A stretch of 64,000 nt of DNA, from positions 2,171,286 through 2,235,285 of the forward strand of contig NZ_KB455575.1 in the NCBI RefSeq assembly GCF_000341735.1, written 5' to 3'. Positions 1 to 7,945 of the stretch are shown here, piece by piece (position 1 is the stretch's first letter; each line of letters opens with the position of its first letter). The notes beneath the pieces are model-generated. The model made no database searches, was not told the origin of the DNA, and saw only the letters and a program-made list of their open reading frames with translations. This DNA is from Methylotuvimicrobium buryatense 5G (GTDB lineage Bacteria; Pseudomonadota; Gammaproteobacteria; Methylococcales; Methylomonadaceae). The translations under genes and the position numbers were made by a program.

Positions 1-1156
1 AAGCCGTAAGTCCTGCCTTGATCTCATTGGCGATCGTGCGCCATAAACGCCAATGGGTAATCGAACGATCACCGTCCATTGTGGTGGCCGCCCGGCCGAA
101 TCGGCGCTGCGCTATTTTTTGAGTCACTGCAGCAAACAGTAACTTGCCGTGCAAATATAAATCCGCCAGCTTGCTGTCTTTTCGGGCGCGTAGCCGGTCG
201 ATATCGAGCAAGCTCTTTAGCCGCTTTATGACCAGCTCCACTTGCCAGCGAACCCGGTAGAGCTCAGCGATTGATTTCGTGTCGAGCAGCGCTTCGGGGA
301 GCGAAGTAAAAATCAACACCCAGCCGCTCAGCATCAAGGTCTTTTGGCTCGCCGTGCGACCTTTATCACGCGCGCGTTGTTTCGCTTTGCGGCGTGCTTG
401 CGCCGCCTGTTCCGGCGGTAACGGCATCGCATGCACCACGCCTTCAATACGTTTGTCTTGATGGCACAGATAAACGGGTATCGCACCCGGCTGACCATTC
501 AAATCGCGTATGCGCTGTTCCCAATCGATTTTAACACCTTTCGGTTCGTTGCACCGTTCGTAAAGGGTCATGCTGTGTGGATTGTAGCGCAGTACGACGT
601 GGCCGCCGCGATCAATGAGCGGGACTAAAGACTTCGGTTGGTTGTAGCCTCGATCAACCAACGCGACATCACCTGCAGTCAACTGATAGTGATCCAAGCT
701 CTCGCCGACTTTATCGGTCGTGACGTTGACCTCGCGAAGTGTCAAGCTCATCAAGTCGATCGCCACATGCAAGCGATACGTTGTTTCTTTCGCGCCGGGT
801 TCTTGCACGGTCGAACCGTCAATCACAATGAAATTCAAGGAGCCATTGTTGATCTGTTTATCCAATCCGAACACACGCTTCAGTAACGACTTGATCCACA
901 CCACGCAGGCCGCCAGTCGCTTGGTCACCGCCGTGTCGCTCAAATAGCCTTGAAGCTTGGCAACTTCGCCGGCACAGCTGCGCAACGACAAGTCCTGTCC
1001 GCAATACAACAGGACTAACTGCAATAATTGCAACGGTGATCGGATTTTCCGTGCCCGTGCAAACGCCTGTAATTCATAGGCCTGCTCCTGGAAATCTGCC
1101 GGGAGCTCTTGCAAAAATTCATCAAAAGGCGTATCTGTTAGCTGTGGCTGCTTCAT
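1..1156 (-). CDS. IS4-family transposase, 3' end cut by window edge
   Basis: Reverse-strand reading frame open from an ATG at 1156 to the window edge (385 codons visible, no stop reached). It encodes a DDE transposase of the IS4 superfamily: the first Asp is in IDGST, the second in VDRGYN, and the Y(2)R(3)E(6)K signature is seen as YRVRWQVELVIKRLK. The Asp-Asp-Glu residues bind the metals that catalyse strand cutting and transfer. The N-terminal 80 or so residues are the usual helical DNA-binding part. The protein appears intact as far as it can be seen; the left end of the element lies outside the window. It is not related to the MFS operon downstream on the other strand. Confidence 0.9.
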   Translation of the reverse strand, partial: MKQPQLTDTPFDEFLQELPADFQEQAYELQAFARARKIRSPLQLLQLVLLYCGQDLSLRSCAGEVAKLQGYLSDTAVTKRLAACVVWIKSLLKRVFGLDKQINNGSLNFIVIDGSTVQEPGAKETTYRLHVAIDLMSLTLREVNVTTDKVGESLDHYQLTAGDVALVDRGYNQPKSLVPLIDRGGHVVLRYNPHSMTLYERCNEPKGVKIDWEQRIRDLNGQPGAIPVYLCHQDKRIEGVVHAMPLPPEQAAQARRKAKQRARDKGRTASQKTLMLSGWVLIFTSLPEALLDTKSIAELYRVRWQVELVIKRLKSLLDIDRLRARKDSKLADLYLHGKLLFAAVTQKIAQRRFGRAATTMDGDRSITHWRLWRTIANEIKAGLTA

Positions 1157-1239
1157 AGGGATTTTCACTTTCGTCGGTAAAAATACTCTATGTTGTGGCC
1201 ACACTTTTATTTTTCAACTACAAATCAACGTTTTATGCC

Positions 1240-1310
1240 TTAAGTTGGCGTCTATGCTTTGACGCCCCCCCCCCGATGCCGAATTTTGATCTACGATGAG
1301 TATTATTTTA
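1240..1310. repeat. half copy of palindromic repeat, with C10 tract
   Basis: The segment reads as the right half of the repeat found complete at 11774-12036: TTTGACG, a C-rich stretch, then GCCGAATTTTGATCTACGAT and GAGTAT. The C run is ten bases long (1265-1274), longer than in other copies. The matching left half is not present between here and the transposase, which suggests the insertion sequence entered such a repeat. 1157-1377 holds no gene. Confidence 0.6.
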
Positions 1311-1377
1311 TAACCGAAGAATGTTAAAGCCAGGTTTACAGACCCAAAGGCCTAGACTGAAATGAAAAAGGTTTTTC

Positions 1378-2805
1378 ATGCCCGGATTTTTTTCTAAACA
1401 ACGTATAACCGCCTCTCCCGACTACAACCGCTGGCTGGTACCGCCCGCCGCTTTGTCGGTGCACTTGTGCATCGGCCAAGCTTATGCATTCAGCGTATTT
1501 AACGAACCTTTGACTCGGGTGATCGGCGGTTCGGCTTCCGCGCCGGACGACTGGAAATTAACCGAGCTGGGCTGGATTTTCAGTCTGGCCATCGTGTTTC
1601 TGGGAATATCGGCCGCATTCGGCGGTAAGTGGCTCGAAAAAGTCGGGCCGCGCTTGACGATGTTCGTGGCCGCATGCTGTTTCGGCGGCGGTTTTTTGAT
1701 TTCGGCATTAGGCGTTTTTCTACATCAAATCTGGCTACTTTATTTAGGCTATGGCGTCATCGGAGGCATCGGCCTCGGTTTAGGCTATGTCTCGCCGGTT
1801 TCGACCTTGATCAAATGGTTTCCCGACCGGCGCGGCATGGCAACCGGCATGGCGATCATGGGTTTCGGCGGCGGCGCGATGATCGGCGCGCCGCTTTCAG
1901 TGTTACTGATGGATCATTTCCAATCGACCGTATCGGTCGGCGTGATCGAAACATTCTTGACGATGGGCGGTTTATATTTCATATCGATGACGATCGGCGC
2001 ATTGACGATTCGCACGCCGCCGGAAGATTGGCGACCCGAAGGCTGGAAACCGCCAGTACTGCGTAACAAGATGATCACGCATCGCCATGTCCATATCGAT
2101 CAGGCCTTGAAAACGCCGCAATTCTATTTGCTGTGGCTGGTTTTGTGTTTGAATGTGACGGCAGGTATCGGCGTTTTGGGGCAGGCTTCGGTGATGATTC
2201 AGGAAATATTCAAGGGACTCGTCACGCCGGCGGCCGCGGCCGGTTTCGTCGGTTTGTTAAGTCTATTCAACATGGGCGGACGTTTTTTCTGGTCCACCGT
2301 GTCCGACTATATCGGGCGCAAGAGCACTTATTTTGTATTTTTTGCCGTCGGCGCAGGGCTTTATGCGGCTGTTCCTTCGGTCGGCATGACCGGAAACATT
2401 GCCTTGTTCATTCTACTTTACGCGGTTATTTTGAGCATGTACGGCGGTGGTTTTTCATCGATTCCCGCTTATTTGGCCGATATTTTCGGTACGCGTTATG
2501 TCGGCGGCATTCACGGCCGACTTCTAACCGCATGGTCGACGGCCGGCGTGTTGGGCCCGGTTTTGGTCAACTATATCCGAGAATTTCAGATCGCCCAGGG
2601 CATCGCAAAAACCGATGCCTATAACGTCACGATGTATATCATGGCGGGCATCTTACTCTTGGGCTTTTTCTGTAATTTATTGATCAAGCCGGTACATGAA
2701 AAGCATTATATGCAACACGATGAATTCGACGAACTGGACGGCGCTTATCCGCTCGATGAATATCGGAACACGAACCCTTCAACATTAACGAAAACCGCTT
2801 CGTGA
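1378..2805 (+). CDS. OFA-family MFS transporter (oxalate/formate antiporter type)
   Basis: 475-residue inner-membrane protein with about twelve hydrophobic segments. The N-terminus (NRWLVPPAALSVHLCIGQAYAFSVF) and the loop DRRGMATG near residue 148 are typical of the oxalate/formate antiporter (OFA) branch of the major facilitator superfamily. Members exchange small carboxylates or act as monocarboxylate carriers; the substrate cannot be read from sequence. The immediately following 42-residue protein is a known companion of this family, which strengthens the call. The ATG at 1378 lies at the N-terminus expected for the family and has a purine-rich stretch shortly upstream. Confidence 0.85.
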   Translation: MPGFFSKQRITASPDYNRWLVPPAALSVHLCIGQAYAFSVFNEPLTRVIGGSASAPDDWKLTELGWIFSLAIVFLGISAAFGGKWLEKVGPRLTMFVAACCFGGGFLISALGVFLHQIWLLYLGYGVIGGIGLGLGYVSPVSTLIKWFPDRRGMATGMAIMGFGGGAMIGAPLSVLLMDHFQSTVSVGVIETFLTMGGLYFISMTIGALTIRTPPEDWRPEGWKPPVLRNKMITHRHVHIDQALKTPQFYLLWLVLCLNVTAGIGVLGQASVMIQEIFKGLVTPAAAAGFVGLLSLFNMGGRFFWSTVSDYIGRKSTYFVFFAVGAGLYAAVPSVGMTGNIALFILLYAVILSMYGGGFSSIPAYLADIFGTRYVGGIHGRLLTAWSTAGVLGPVLVNYIREFQIAQGIAKTDAYNVTMYIMAGILLLGFFCNLLIKPVHEKHYMQHDEFDELDGAYPLDEYRNTNPSTLTKTAS

Positions 2806-2812
2806 GCCGCCG

Positions 2813-2941
2813 ATGAAAAACAGCAAACCTTTTAAACCCGGCCAATGGGTTCTGTTGCTAGTATACTGGCTTTATGTCGCCATTCCTTTAGCTTGGGGTA
2901 TTTGGTCGACTTTGCGTAAAGCGATGGTTTTGTTTAATTAA
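2813..2941 (+). CDS. MFS transporter small subunit-like protein (42 aa)
   Basis: Short reading frame starting 7 bases after the stop of the OFA transporter. It encodes 42 residues: a charged start (MKNSKPFKPGQW), then one membrane segment (VLLLVYWLYVAIPLAWGIW), then STLRKAMVLFN. Tiny one-helix proteins of this kind, with a Trp-rich helix and W-GIW-TL-KA ending, are annotated as MFS transporter small subunit next to OFA genes in many proteobacteria. The role is not established; it may stabilise or regulate the transporter. Spacing indicates translational coupling. It is too short for usual gene-finding cut-offs. Confidence 0.75.
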   Translation: MKNSKPFKPGQWVLLLVYWLYVAIPLAWGIWSTLRKAMVLFN

Positions 2942-3002
2942 CCTGAGTTCGGGTTAAGAAACCGAGCATTTGATAAACCCACGGATCACCAGGAAACCCG
3001 AC

Positions 3003-3572
3003 ATGAAAAAACATTTATTTAAATCCACCCTGCTAATTATACTTTTGAGTGCAGCAACCCTAGTACCGGCTACGACTTATGCGCAAAAACCGGATTGGCA
3101 GGATTCCGGCAAACCTCAGAAATCTAAAGACAATTTCAAGAAGGGCGATAAACGTCAACACGATCAGCCGCGCGGCGGTGGCGATAAGCGCCAATCCGGA
3201 ACTGAACGCCATAGCGCCGGCTCGTCCCGTCAAGACAGAGGAGCCGACATCAGACAGGGTGATTATTTCGGCGACCGGCAGCGCATTATAATCCGCGATT
3301 ATTACTCCGAACAATTCCGTAGAGGTCACTGTCCTCCAGGGCTCGCAAAGAAAAACAACGGTTGCCTGCCGCCGGGTCAAGCCAAAAAATGGCAAGTCGG
3401 CCGGCCACTGCCACGAAATGTCGTTTTCCATGATCTACCGCCGGCTGTCGCTTTGGAGCTCGGCCCTCCTCCCACCGGTCACCGGTTTGTCCGTGTGGCA
3501 TCGGACATTTTAATGGTTACAACCGGCACGGGCATGGTAATCGATGCGATTCAAGATTTGGGCGGATTTTAA
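3003..3572 (+). CDS. CigR-like (RcnB/anti-virulence regulator family) exported protein
   Basis: 189-residue protein from the ATG at 3003 (preceded by CAGGAAACCC). Residues 1-28 form a signal peptide ending ATTYAQ. The middle (about 30-85) is low-complexity and rich in Lys, Gln, Gly and Arg. The C-terminal half holds the conserved block: YYSEQFRRGHCPPGLAKK, NNGCLPPGQAKKW, then LPPAVALELGPPP and a final hydrophobic segment (ASDILMVTTGTGMVIDAI). This pattern matches the CigR family related to RcnB, periplasmic or membrane-associated proteins. CigR is known as an effector/anti-virulence protein in Salmonella; in free-living bacteria the role is unknown. A longer start at 2970 is possible but would place extra residues before the signal peptide. 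Confidence 0.75.
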   Translation: MKKHLFKSTLLIILLSAATLVPATTYAQKPDWQDSGKPQKSKDNFKKGDKRQHDQPRGGGDKRQSGTERHSAGSSRQDRGADIRQGDYFGDRQRIIIRDYYSEQFRRGHCPPGLAKKNNGCLPPGQAKKWQVGRPLPRNVVFHDLPPAVALELGPPPTGHRFVRVASDILMVTTGTGMVIDAIQDLGGF

Positions 3573-3584
3573 AAAGCTAATCGA

Positions 3585-4166
3585 ATGAAAAGAATTTGCG
3601 TCTACTGCGGGTCAAGATCCGGAAAACGACCCGAATATACTCTTGCCGCACATCTTCTCGCGAAGGAACTTGCGCTCCGTAGCATCGGTTTGGTTTACGG
3701 CGGCGCCCATATCGGGGTCATGGGACAACTTGCCGATGCCGTATTGGCGCAAAACGGAGAAGTCATCGGCGTGATTCCTCAAAACTTAGTGGATAAGGAA
3801 GTCGCTCACTACGGACTAACCGATTTGAAAATTGTCGGATCAATGCATGAACGAAAGGCATTGATGGCCGACCTTGCCGACGGCTTTATCGCTTTGCCTG
3901 GCGGACTAGGTACACTGGAGGAATTATTTGAGATACTGACTTGGGCGCAACTGGGCTTGCATCGAAAACCCTGCGGCCTGCTCAATATCGACGGCTACTA
4001 CGACGGCTTGGTTTCATTTTTGGATCATGCCGTTGACGAACAATTCGTCAAACCGGTCGACCGGTCGATGCTGTTGATTGAAAAGCATCCAAAACAATTA
4101 TTGGATGCCTTTTCAACCTATCGAGCGCCGTCGGTCGAGCAATGGCTTGGCCGGGAGGCCACGTAA
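3585..4166 (+). CDS. LOG family protein, nucleotide phosphoribohydrolase
   Basis: 193-residue cytoplasmic protein of the LOG/YvdD family (Rossmann fold, TIGR00730 type). The N-terminus RICVYCGSRSG, the block MHERKALM and the PGGLGTLEE motif near residue 105 form the active site that hydrolyses nucleoside 5'-monophosphates to base and ribose 5-phosphate; some members activate cytokinins. Length equals that of family members. It starts 12 bases after the CigR-like gene and may be cotranscribed with it. Physiological substrate in bacteria is uncertain. Confidence 0.88.
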   Translation: MKRICVYCGSRSGKRPEYTLAAHLLAKELALRSIGLVYGGAHIGVMGQLADAVLAQNGEVIGVIPQNLVDKEVAHYGLTDLKIVGSMHERKALMADLADGFIALPGGLGTLEELFEILTWAQLGLHRKPCGLLNIDGYYDGLVSFLDHAVDEQFVKPVDRSMLLIEKHPKQLLDAFSTYRAPSVEQWLGREAT

Positions 4167-4291
4167 AGATTGCATCCCTTTTGATTGAAAAACCGTCTAA
4201 GAATAAAAAGCAACGGTTCCAGTTAAGTTATTTTTTGCATATTCCTAAGCAAACTGAAACGGCTTTCTTGCTCTCAGATTAGTAAGAAAAA

Positions 4292-4624
4292 CTATTTGAA
4301 GTAATCCCAAGGATACTCGGGTTTCAAAATTGGACGAAAACCGGCCGGCAATGGAAACGGAGCGGAAAGAAACTCATAAACGCCCACCAAGGTACGCGTA
4401 ACCGTCATGCCCAAGCCGATAGCCAATCCCATCGGTATTCCGATTGCAGGACCCTGAGCCTGGCTCTCCTTGACCATGTTCCCCGGAATCTCGAGCACTC
4501 CGGTCGTCATCCCGGCTAATCCACGCAACGATTTGTCGGCTGCGGAATAAGCATTCGCGTATTGCGCAGAAAACATCATAAAAACTGTGAAAAAAACGAT
4601 GACATATTGCCTTGGAATTTTCAT
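4292..4624 (-). CDS. TIGR04073-type exosortase system-associated small protein
   Basis: 110-residue exported protein with a signal peptide (residues 1-25, ending YANAYS). The mature part has KSLRGLAGMTTGVLEIPGNM, a glycine-rich hydrophobic stretch, then TRTLVGVYEFLSAPFPLP and an aromatic end PEYPWDYFK. This layout matches the TIGR04073 family, small proteins found mostly in genomes with an exosortase/PEP-CTERM system. The ATG at 4624 has an AGGAGGGG-like ribosome site just upstream (complement of cccctcctt). Function unknown. It converges with the LOG gene; the 125-bp gap shows no clear terminator. Confidence 0.75.
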   Translation of the reverse strand: MKIPRQYVIVFFTVFMMFSAQYANAYSAADKSLRGLAGMTTGVLEIPGNMVKESQAQGPAIGIPMGLAIGLGMTVTRTLVGVYEFLSAPFPLPAGFRPILKPEYPWDYFK

Positions 4625-4723
4625 ATCCCCTCCTTATACAACATTTAAATTAAATAAATCCTATTGAATAACAGCATTGTTAATTCAGCCTTAACAGGCC
4701 AATACTGCAGCGAGAAATCAACA

Positions 4724-5191
4724 TTATTGTTGCGATTGCAAATAGTTTTGCAATCCGATTCTATCGATTAACCCCAATTGCTGTTCCAGCCAATGCGTAT
4801 GATCGTCCTCTGTGTCCTTTAGCATGCCTTCCAAAATTTCTCGGGTCTGATAATCTTGCGCCGATTCGCAAAAGGCGATGACCGACCGCAATGAGGTAAT
4901 GACCTTTAATTCCAATTCAAGATCGTTTTTCAGCATATCCGAGACATTCGCACCTACCTTTAGAGGCTCGCGCTTCGATAAATCCGGCGTGCCTTCCAAA
5001 AATAAAATGCGCTTGATTAATGCGTCGGCATGGGCAGTCTCATCTTGCACTTCATGAGCAATGCGTTCGTAGAGTTTACCGAACCCCCAATTTTCATACA
5101 TACGAGAATGAATAAAATATTGATCGATTGCCGTCAATTCGCCGGCCAATAATTCGTTCAAGCGCTCGATAACTTGACTATTACCTTTCAT
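4724..5191 (-). CDS. bfr: bacterioferritin, subunit lacking the heme-ligand Met
   Basis: 155-residue ferritin-like four-helix protein starting at MKGNSQVIERLN; the start is fixed by AAGGAGCTACAG before the ATG at 5191. Compared with E. coli Bfr, ferroxidase ligands Glu18, Glu51, His54 and Glu94 are all present, and the C-terminal pair appears as Glu128 and His131 after a one-residue insertion. The heme-binding Met52 is replaced by Thr (DETAHAD in place of DEMKHAD). This is the class of bacterioferritin subunit (as in two-subunit Neisseria-type bacterioferritins) that oxidises and stores iron but cannot itself ligate heme, and often co-assembles with a heme-binding partner encoded elsewhere. 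No partner gene is adjacent here. Confidence 0.88.
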   Translation of the reverse strand: MKGNSQVIERLNELLAGELTAIDQYFIHSRMYENWGFGKLYERIAHEVQDETAHADALIKRILFLEGTPDLSKREPLKVGANVSDMLKNDLELELKVITSLRSVIAFCESAQDYQTREILEGMLKDTEDDHTHWLEQQLGLIDRIGLQNYLQSQQ

Positions 5192-5371
5192 CTGTAGCTC
5201 CTTAATTCGTAACACATTGAACCGATGCAACAACTTAAACGGTTATGATAATGTCACAGGATAATACACTTACCGAAATAGTGTACACATAAATTAAAGC
5301 CGATCGTTTTAGATCTGCTTCGTGAACATTACGGTTAGATGATTTATTTAAGGTAGAAAACAATAGACAAT

Positions 5372-5405
5372 AAAAAAGGCCTACGACCAAAGATCGTAAG
5401 CCTTT
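5372..5405 (-). terminator. rho-independent terminator of the gltX-tRNA operon
   Basis: On the minus strand AAAGGCTTACGA and TCGTAGGCCTTT form a 12-bp stem with a short loop, followed by a run of six T. It lies just after the last tRNA gene of the minus-strand operon. Confidence 0.8.
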
Positions 5406-5411
5406 AATAAG

Positions 5412-5487
5412 TGGCGTCCCCAGGGGGGTTCGAACCCCCGTTACCGCCGTGAAAGGGCGGTGTCCTAGGCCACTAGACGATGGGGAC
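5412..5487 (-). tRNA. tRNA-Glu(UUC), copy 2
   Basis: 76-nt cloverleaf with encoded CCA end. Acceptor GTCCCCA pairs with TGGGGAC; the T arm has GGTTCGAACCC; the anticodon loop CTTTCAC gives anticodon UUC. It is identical in sequence to the copy at 5541-5616 and lies last in the operon before a terminator. Confidence 0.95.
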
Positions 5488-5540
5488 TAAAACGGATCGG
5501 TATTTTATCAGAACCGATATCTGAACTTTTTTGTGCGAAA

Positions 5541-5616
5541 TGGCGTCCCCAGGGGGGTTCGAACCCCCGTTACCGCCGTGAAAGGGCGGTGTCCTAGGCC
5601 ACTAGACGATGGGGAC
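5541..5616 (-). tRNA. tRNA-Glu(UUC), copy 1
   Basis: 76-nt tRNA with encoded CCA, anticodon UUC in the loop CTTTCAC between a five-pair CCGCC/GGCGG stem. It is a tandem duplicate of 5412-5487, separated by 53 bases. It sits downstream of gltX, whose product charges it. Confidence 0.95.
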
Positions 5617-5634
5617 TTAAGACGCTAATTCAAT

Positions 5635-5710
5635 TGGTGGAGCCAAGCGGGATCGAACCGCTGACCTCAACACTGCCAGTGTTGCGCTCTCCCAGCTGAG
5701 CTATGGCCCC
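5635..5710 (-). tRNA. tRNA-Ala(GGC)
   Basis: 76-nt tRNA with encoded CCA. Acceptor GGGGCCA pairs with TGGCTCC with G-U pairs; the anticodon loop CTGGCAG gives GGC, reading Ala codons GCC/GCU. It lies 47 bases downstream of gltX on the same strand and ahead of the two tRNA-Glu genes. Confidence 0.95.
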
Positions 5711-5757
5711 TCACTTGAGTCCGCATATTCTACAGGAATTTAAATTCTTGTCCAGCT

Positions 5758-7161
5758 TTAATTTAAAGACTTAATAAAATCCACGGCACGAACTAATCGC
5801 GCCAGTGTTTTTTCGCGCCCCAACAACGCCAATGTCATATCGATCGGGGGCGACACCGAAGTCCCGCAAACCGCTACTCGCAGGGGCTGCGCGACTTTTC
5901 CCAAATTCAGCCCCAAGGTCTCGGCTAAATTGACGACAATTTGATGCAAAACCTCTCCCTGCCAATTATCCAGTCCGCTAAATTGATCATGCAACTGCTG
6001 CAAAACATCAGCACTCTCCGATTTGAAATTCTTTTTTGCAGCCTTTTCGTCGTATTCATCGAAGTCCTTGTAGAAATAGCGACTGATCGTCGCCATTTCG
6101 ACCAGGGTTTTACAACGCTCTTTCTGAACTTTGACTAACTCAACCAAATCCGGTCCGTCGGTAGGGTCGATACCCTGCTCGCCCATGTGCCAACTCAAAT
6201 GCCGTGCGACATGAGCCGGATCAGAGTTCATGATGTATTGATGATTGAGCCACAATAACTTTTCCGGATTGAATGACGATGCCGACACATTGACGTCTTT
6301 TAGTTCGAAATACTCGATCATTTCGTCCAGGCTAAAAATTTCCTGATCGCCATGCGACCAACCCAACCGAACCAGATAGTTCAATAGCGCTTCGGGTAAA
6401 TAACCTTCATCCCTGTACTGCATCACGCTGACCGCGCCATGGCGTTTGGACAGTCTCGCGCCATCCGCGCCCAATATCATCGGCAGATGTGCATATTCCG
6501 GAATCGGGGCACCCAACGCCTTCAATATATTCATCTGTCTCGGCGTATTGTTTATGTGGTCGTCACCGCGAATCACATGCGTCACTCCCATATCCATATC
6601 ATCGACGACGACACTGAGATTGTATGTCGGCGATCCGTCGGAGCGTGCGATGATCAAATCGTCTAATTCTTTGTTCGAAACGACAATATCGCCTTTCACC
6701 AAATCCCTGATAACCACCTCGCCATCACTCGGATTCCTAAATCGAACCACCGGCATGACGCCTTCAGACACGCCCGGAGTTTCCCGGCATTTGCCGTTAT
6801 AACGAGGCTTTTCCTTATTCGCCATCTGCTCATTACGCAGCTGTTCCAGCTCTTCTTTACTGCAATAGCAATAGTAGGCATCACCCTGGTCGAGCAGTTG
6901 CTGTATGACGGCTTTGTAACGTTCGAACCGGTGCGTCTGATAGAAAGGTCCTTCGTCGTACTCCAAGCCTAACCAAGTCATTCCTTCCAAAATCGCATTA
7001 ACCGATTCTTGCGTCGAACGCTCCAGATCGGTATCTTCGATCCTCAAAATAAAACGGCCCCCGTGCTTACGGGAATACAACCAAGAAAAAAGCGCGGTCC
7101 GCGCGCCGCCGATATGAAGATAACCCGTTGGACTCGGGGCAAATCGTGTTTTTGTCGTCAT
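5758..7161 (-). CDS. gltX: glutamate--tRNA ligase
   Basis: 467-residue class I aminoacyl-tRNA synthetase that charges tRNA-Glu with glutamate in the cytoplasm. The HIGH-type motif is at the N-terminus ([18 protein letters not shown]), the KMSKS-type loop is LSKRHG near residue 237, and the all-helical anticodon-binding part occupies the last 140 residues. The [10 protein letters not shown] stretch near residue 97 carries Cys residues of the zinc-type site seen in E. coli-like enzymes. It begins 3 bases after the Sel1-repeat gene and is followed by tRNA-Ala and two tRNA-Glu genes, one of which encodes its own substrate class. Confidence 0.97.
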   Translation of the reverse strand: MTTKTRFAPSPTGYLHIGGARTALFSWLYSRKHGGRFILRIEDTDLERSTQESVNAILEGMTWLGLEYDEGPFYQTHRFERYKAVIQQLLDQGDAYYCYCSKEELEQLRNEQMANKEKPRYNGKCRETPGVSEGVMPVVRFRNPSDGEVVIRDLVKGDIVVSNKELDDLIIARSDGSPTYNLSVVVDDMDMGVTHVIRGDDHINNTPRQMNILKALGAPIPEYAHLPMILGADGARLSKRHGAVSVMQYRDEGYLPEALLNYLVRLGWSHGDQEIFSLDEMIEYFELKDVNVSASSFNPEKLLWLNHQYIMNSDPAHVARHLSWHMGEQGIDPTDGPDLVELVKVQKERCKTLVEMATISRYFYKDFDEYDEKAAKKNFKSESADVLQQLHDQFSGLDNWQGEVLHQIVVNLAETLGLNLGKVAQPLRVAVCGTSVSPPIDMTLALLGREKTLARLVRAVDFIKSLN

Positions 7162-7164
7162 TTG

Positions 7165-7638
7165 TTACTTATTCGTTTTCAATAAAATCTTTTTTGCATA
7201 TTCATTTGGAATTTGCTTGGAAGCTCGCAGGCGTATTGCCTGGTAGTTAAAACCCACACTACCCTTCGGCGCCTCATTTTTACCCAGAATAGCCAACGAA
7301 GCGCCATGGCCTTTTGCCGCTGCTTTTTCATACCATTGCGTGGCTTTTTTGACATCTTGTGGCATGCCTAAACCTCTATCGTACATTGCAGCAACTACGA
7401 CTTCTGCTTCGAGCAGACCTTGCTCAGCCGCCTTAAGCATCCACCCGGCGGCTTGTTGCTCATCGACTTCAAAACCATCCCGACCCAATAAATATAAAGC
7501 GCCCATTTTAGCTTGCGCAAGCGCATCGCCCTGTTCAGCCGAAGCCTGAACAGATGATTTAGCACCGACCTCTTCAGCATGAACCATTCCTATCTCGGCT
7601 AAAGCCAACAGACAAGCTATCGTTGTTATTTTAATCAT
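7165..7638 (-). CDS. Sel1-repeat periplasmic protein
   Basis: 157-residue protein from ATG at 7638, preceded by GAGGTTAGAGGA. Residues 1-22 are a signal peptide (LLALAEIGMVHAEE). Two Sel1-like repeats follow: AKMGALYLLGRDGFEVDEQQAAGWMLKAAEQG and the block ending GMPQDVKKATQWYEKAAAKGHG. Such repeats form helical scaffolds for protein-protein contacts. It is the first gene of the operon with gltX (3-base gap). A specific partner cannot be named; the link with tRNA charging is probably positional only. Confidence 0.8.
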   Translation of the reverse strand: MIKITTIACLLALAEIGMVHAEEVGAKSSVQASAEQGDALAQAKMGALYLLGRDGFEVDEQQAAGWMLKAAEQGLLEAEVVVAAMYDRGLGMPQDVKKATQWYEKAAAKGHGASLAILGKNEAPKGSVGFNYQAIRLRASKQIPNEYAKKILLKTNK

Positions 7639-7945
7639 TCCTCTAACCTCATGCATCGATTAACGACTGAGTTGCTGACAAAGTGCTTCCGGCAACAAAT
7701 GTTTTACTTTTCGACACGCCGAAACCAAACAACTCTAAGAATAAGTATTATTTCACGACATAGCCCTGAGAGGAATTAATCATTCAGTAAATTCAAAATT
7801 CTGCACTCTTCTTGGAAAGAATTTACAATTCTTATACCATTGAGCGAGCCTTATCTCACGACTCACAATTGACCATTATTAGCTATTTGTCTTGAATAGC
7901 TATTTATTCGAGAATACACTTTGAGAAGCAATCTGCGTAACTTAA

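Noticed and set aside
7640-7945. Possible molybdenum/tungsten cofactor riboswitch ahead of the ABC ATPase
   Set aside because: No extended conserved hairpins of that class were visible in the AT-rich leader.
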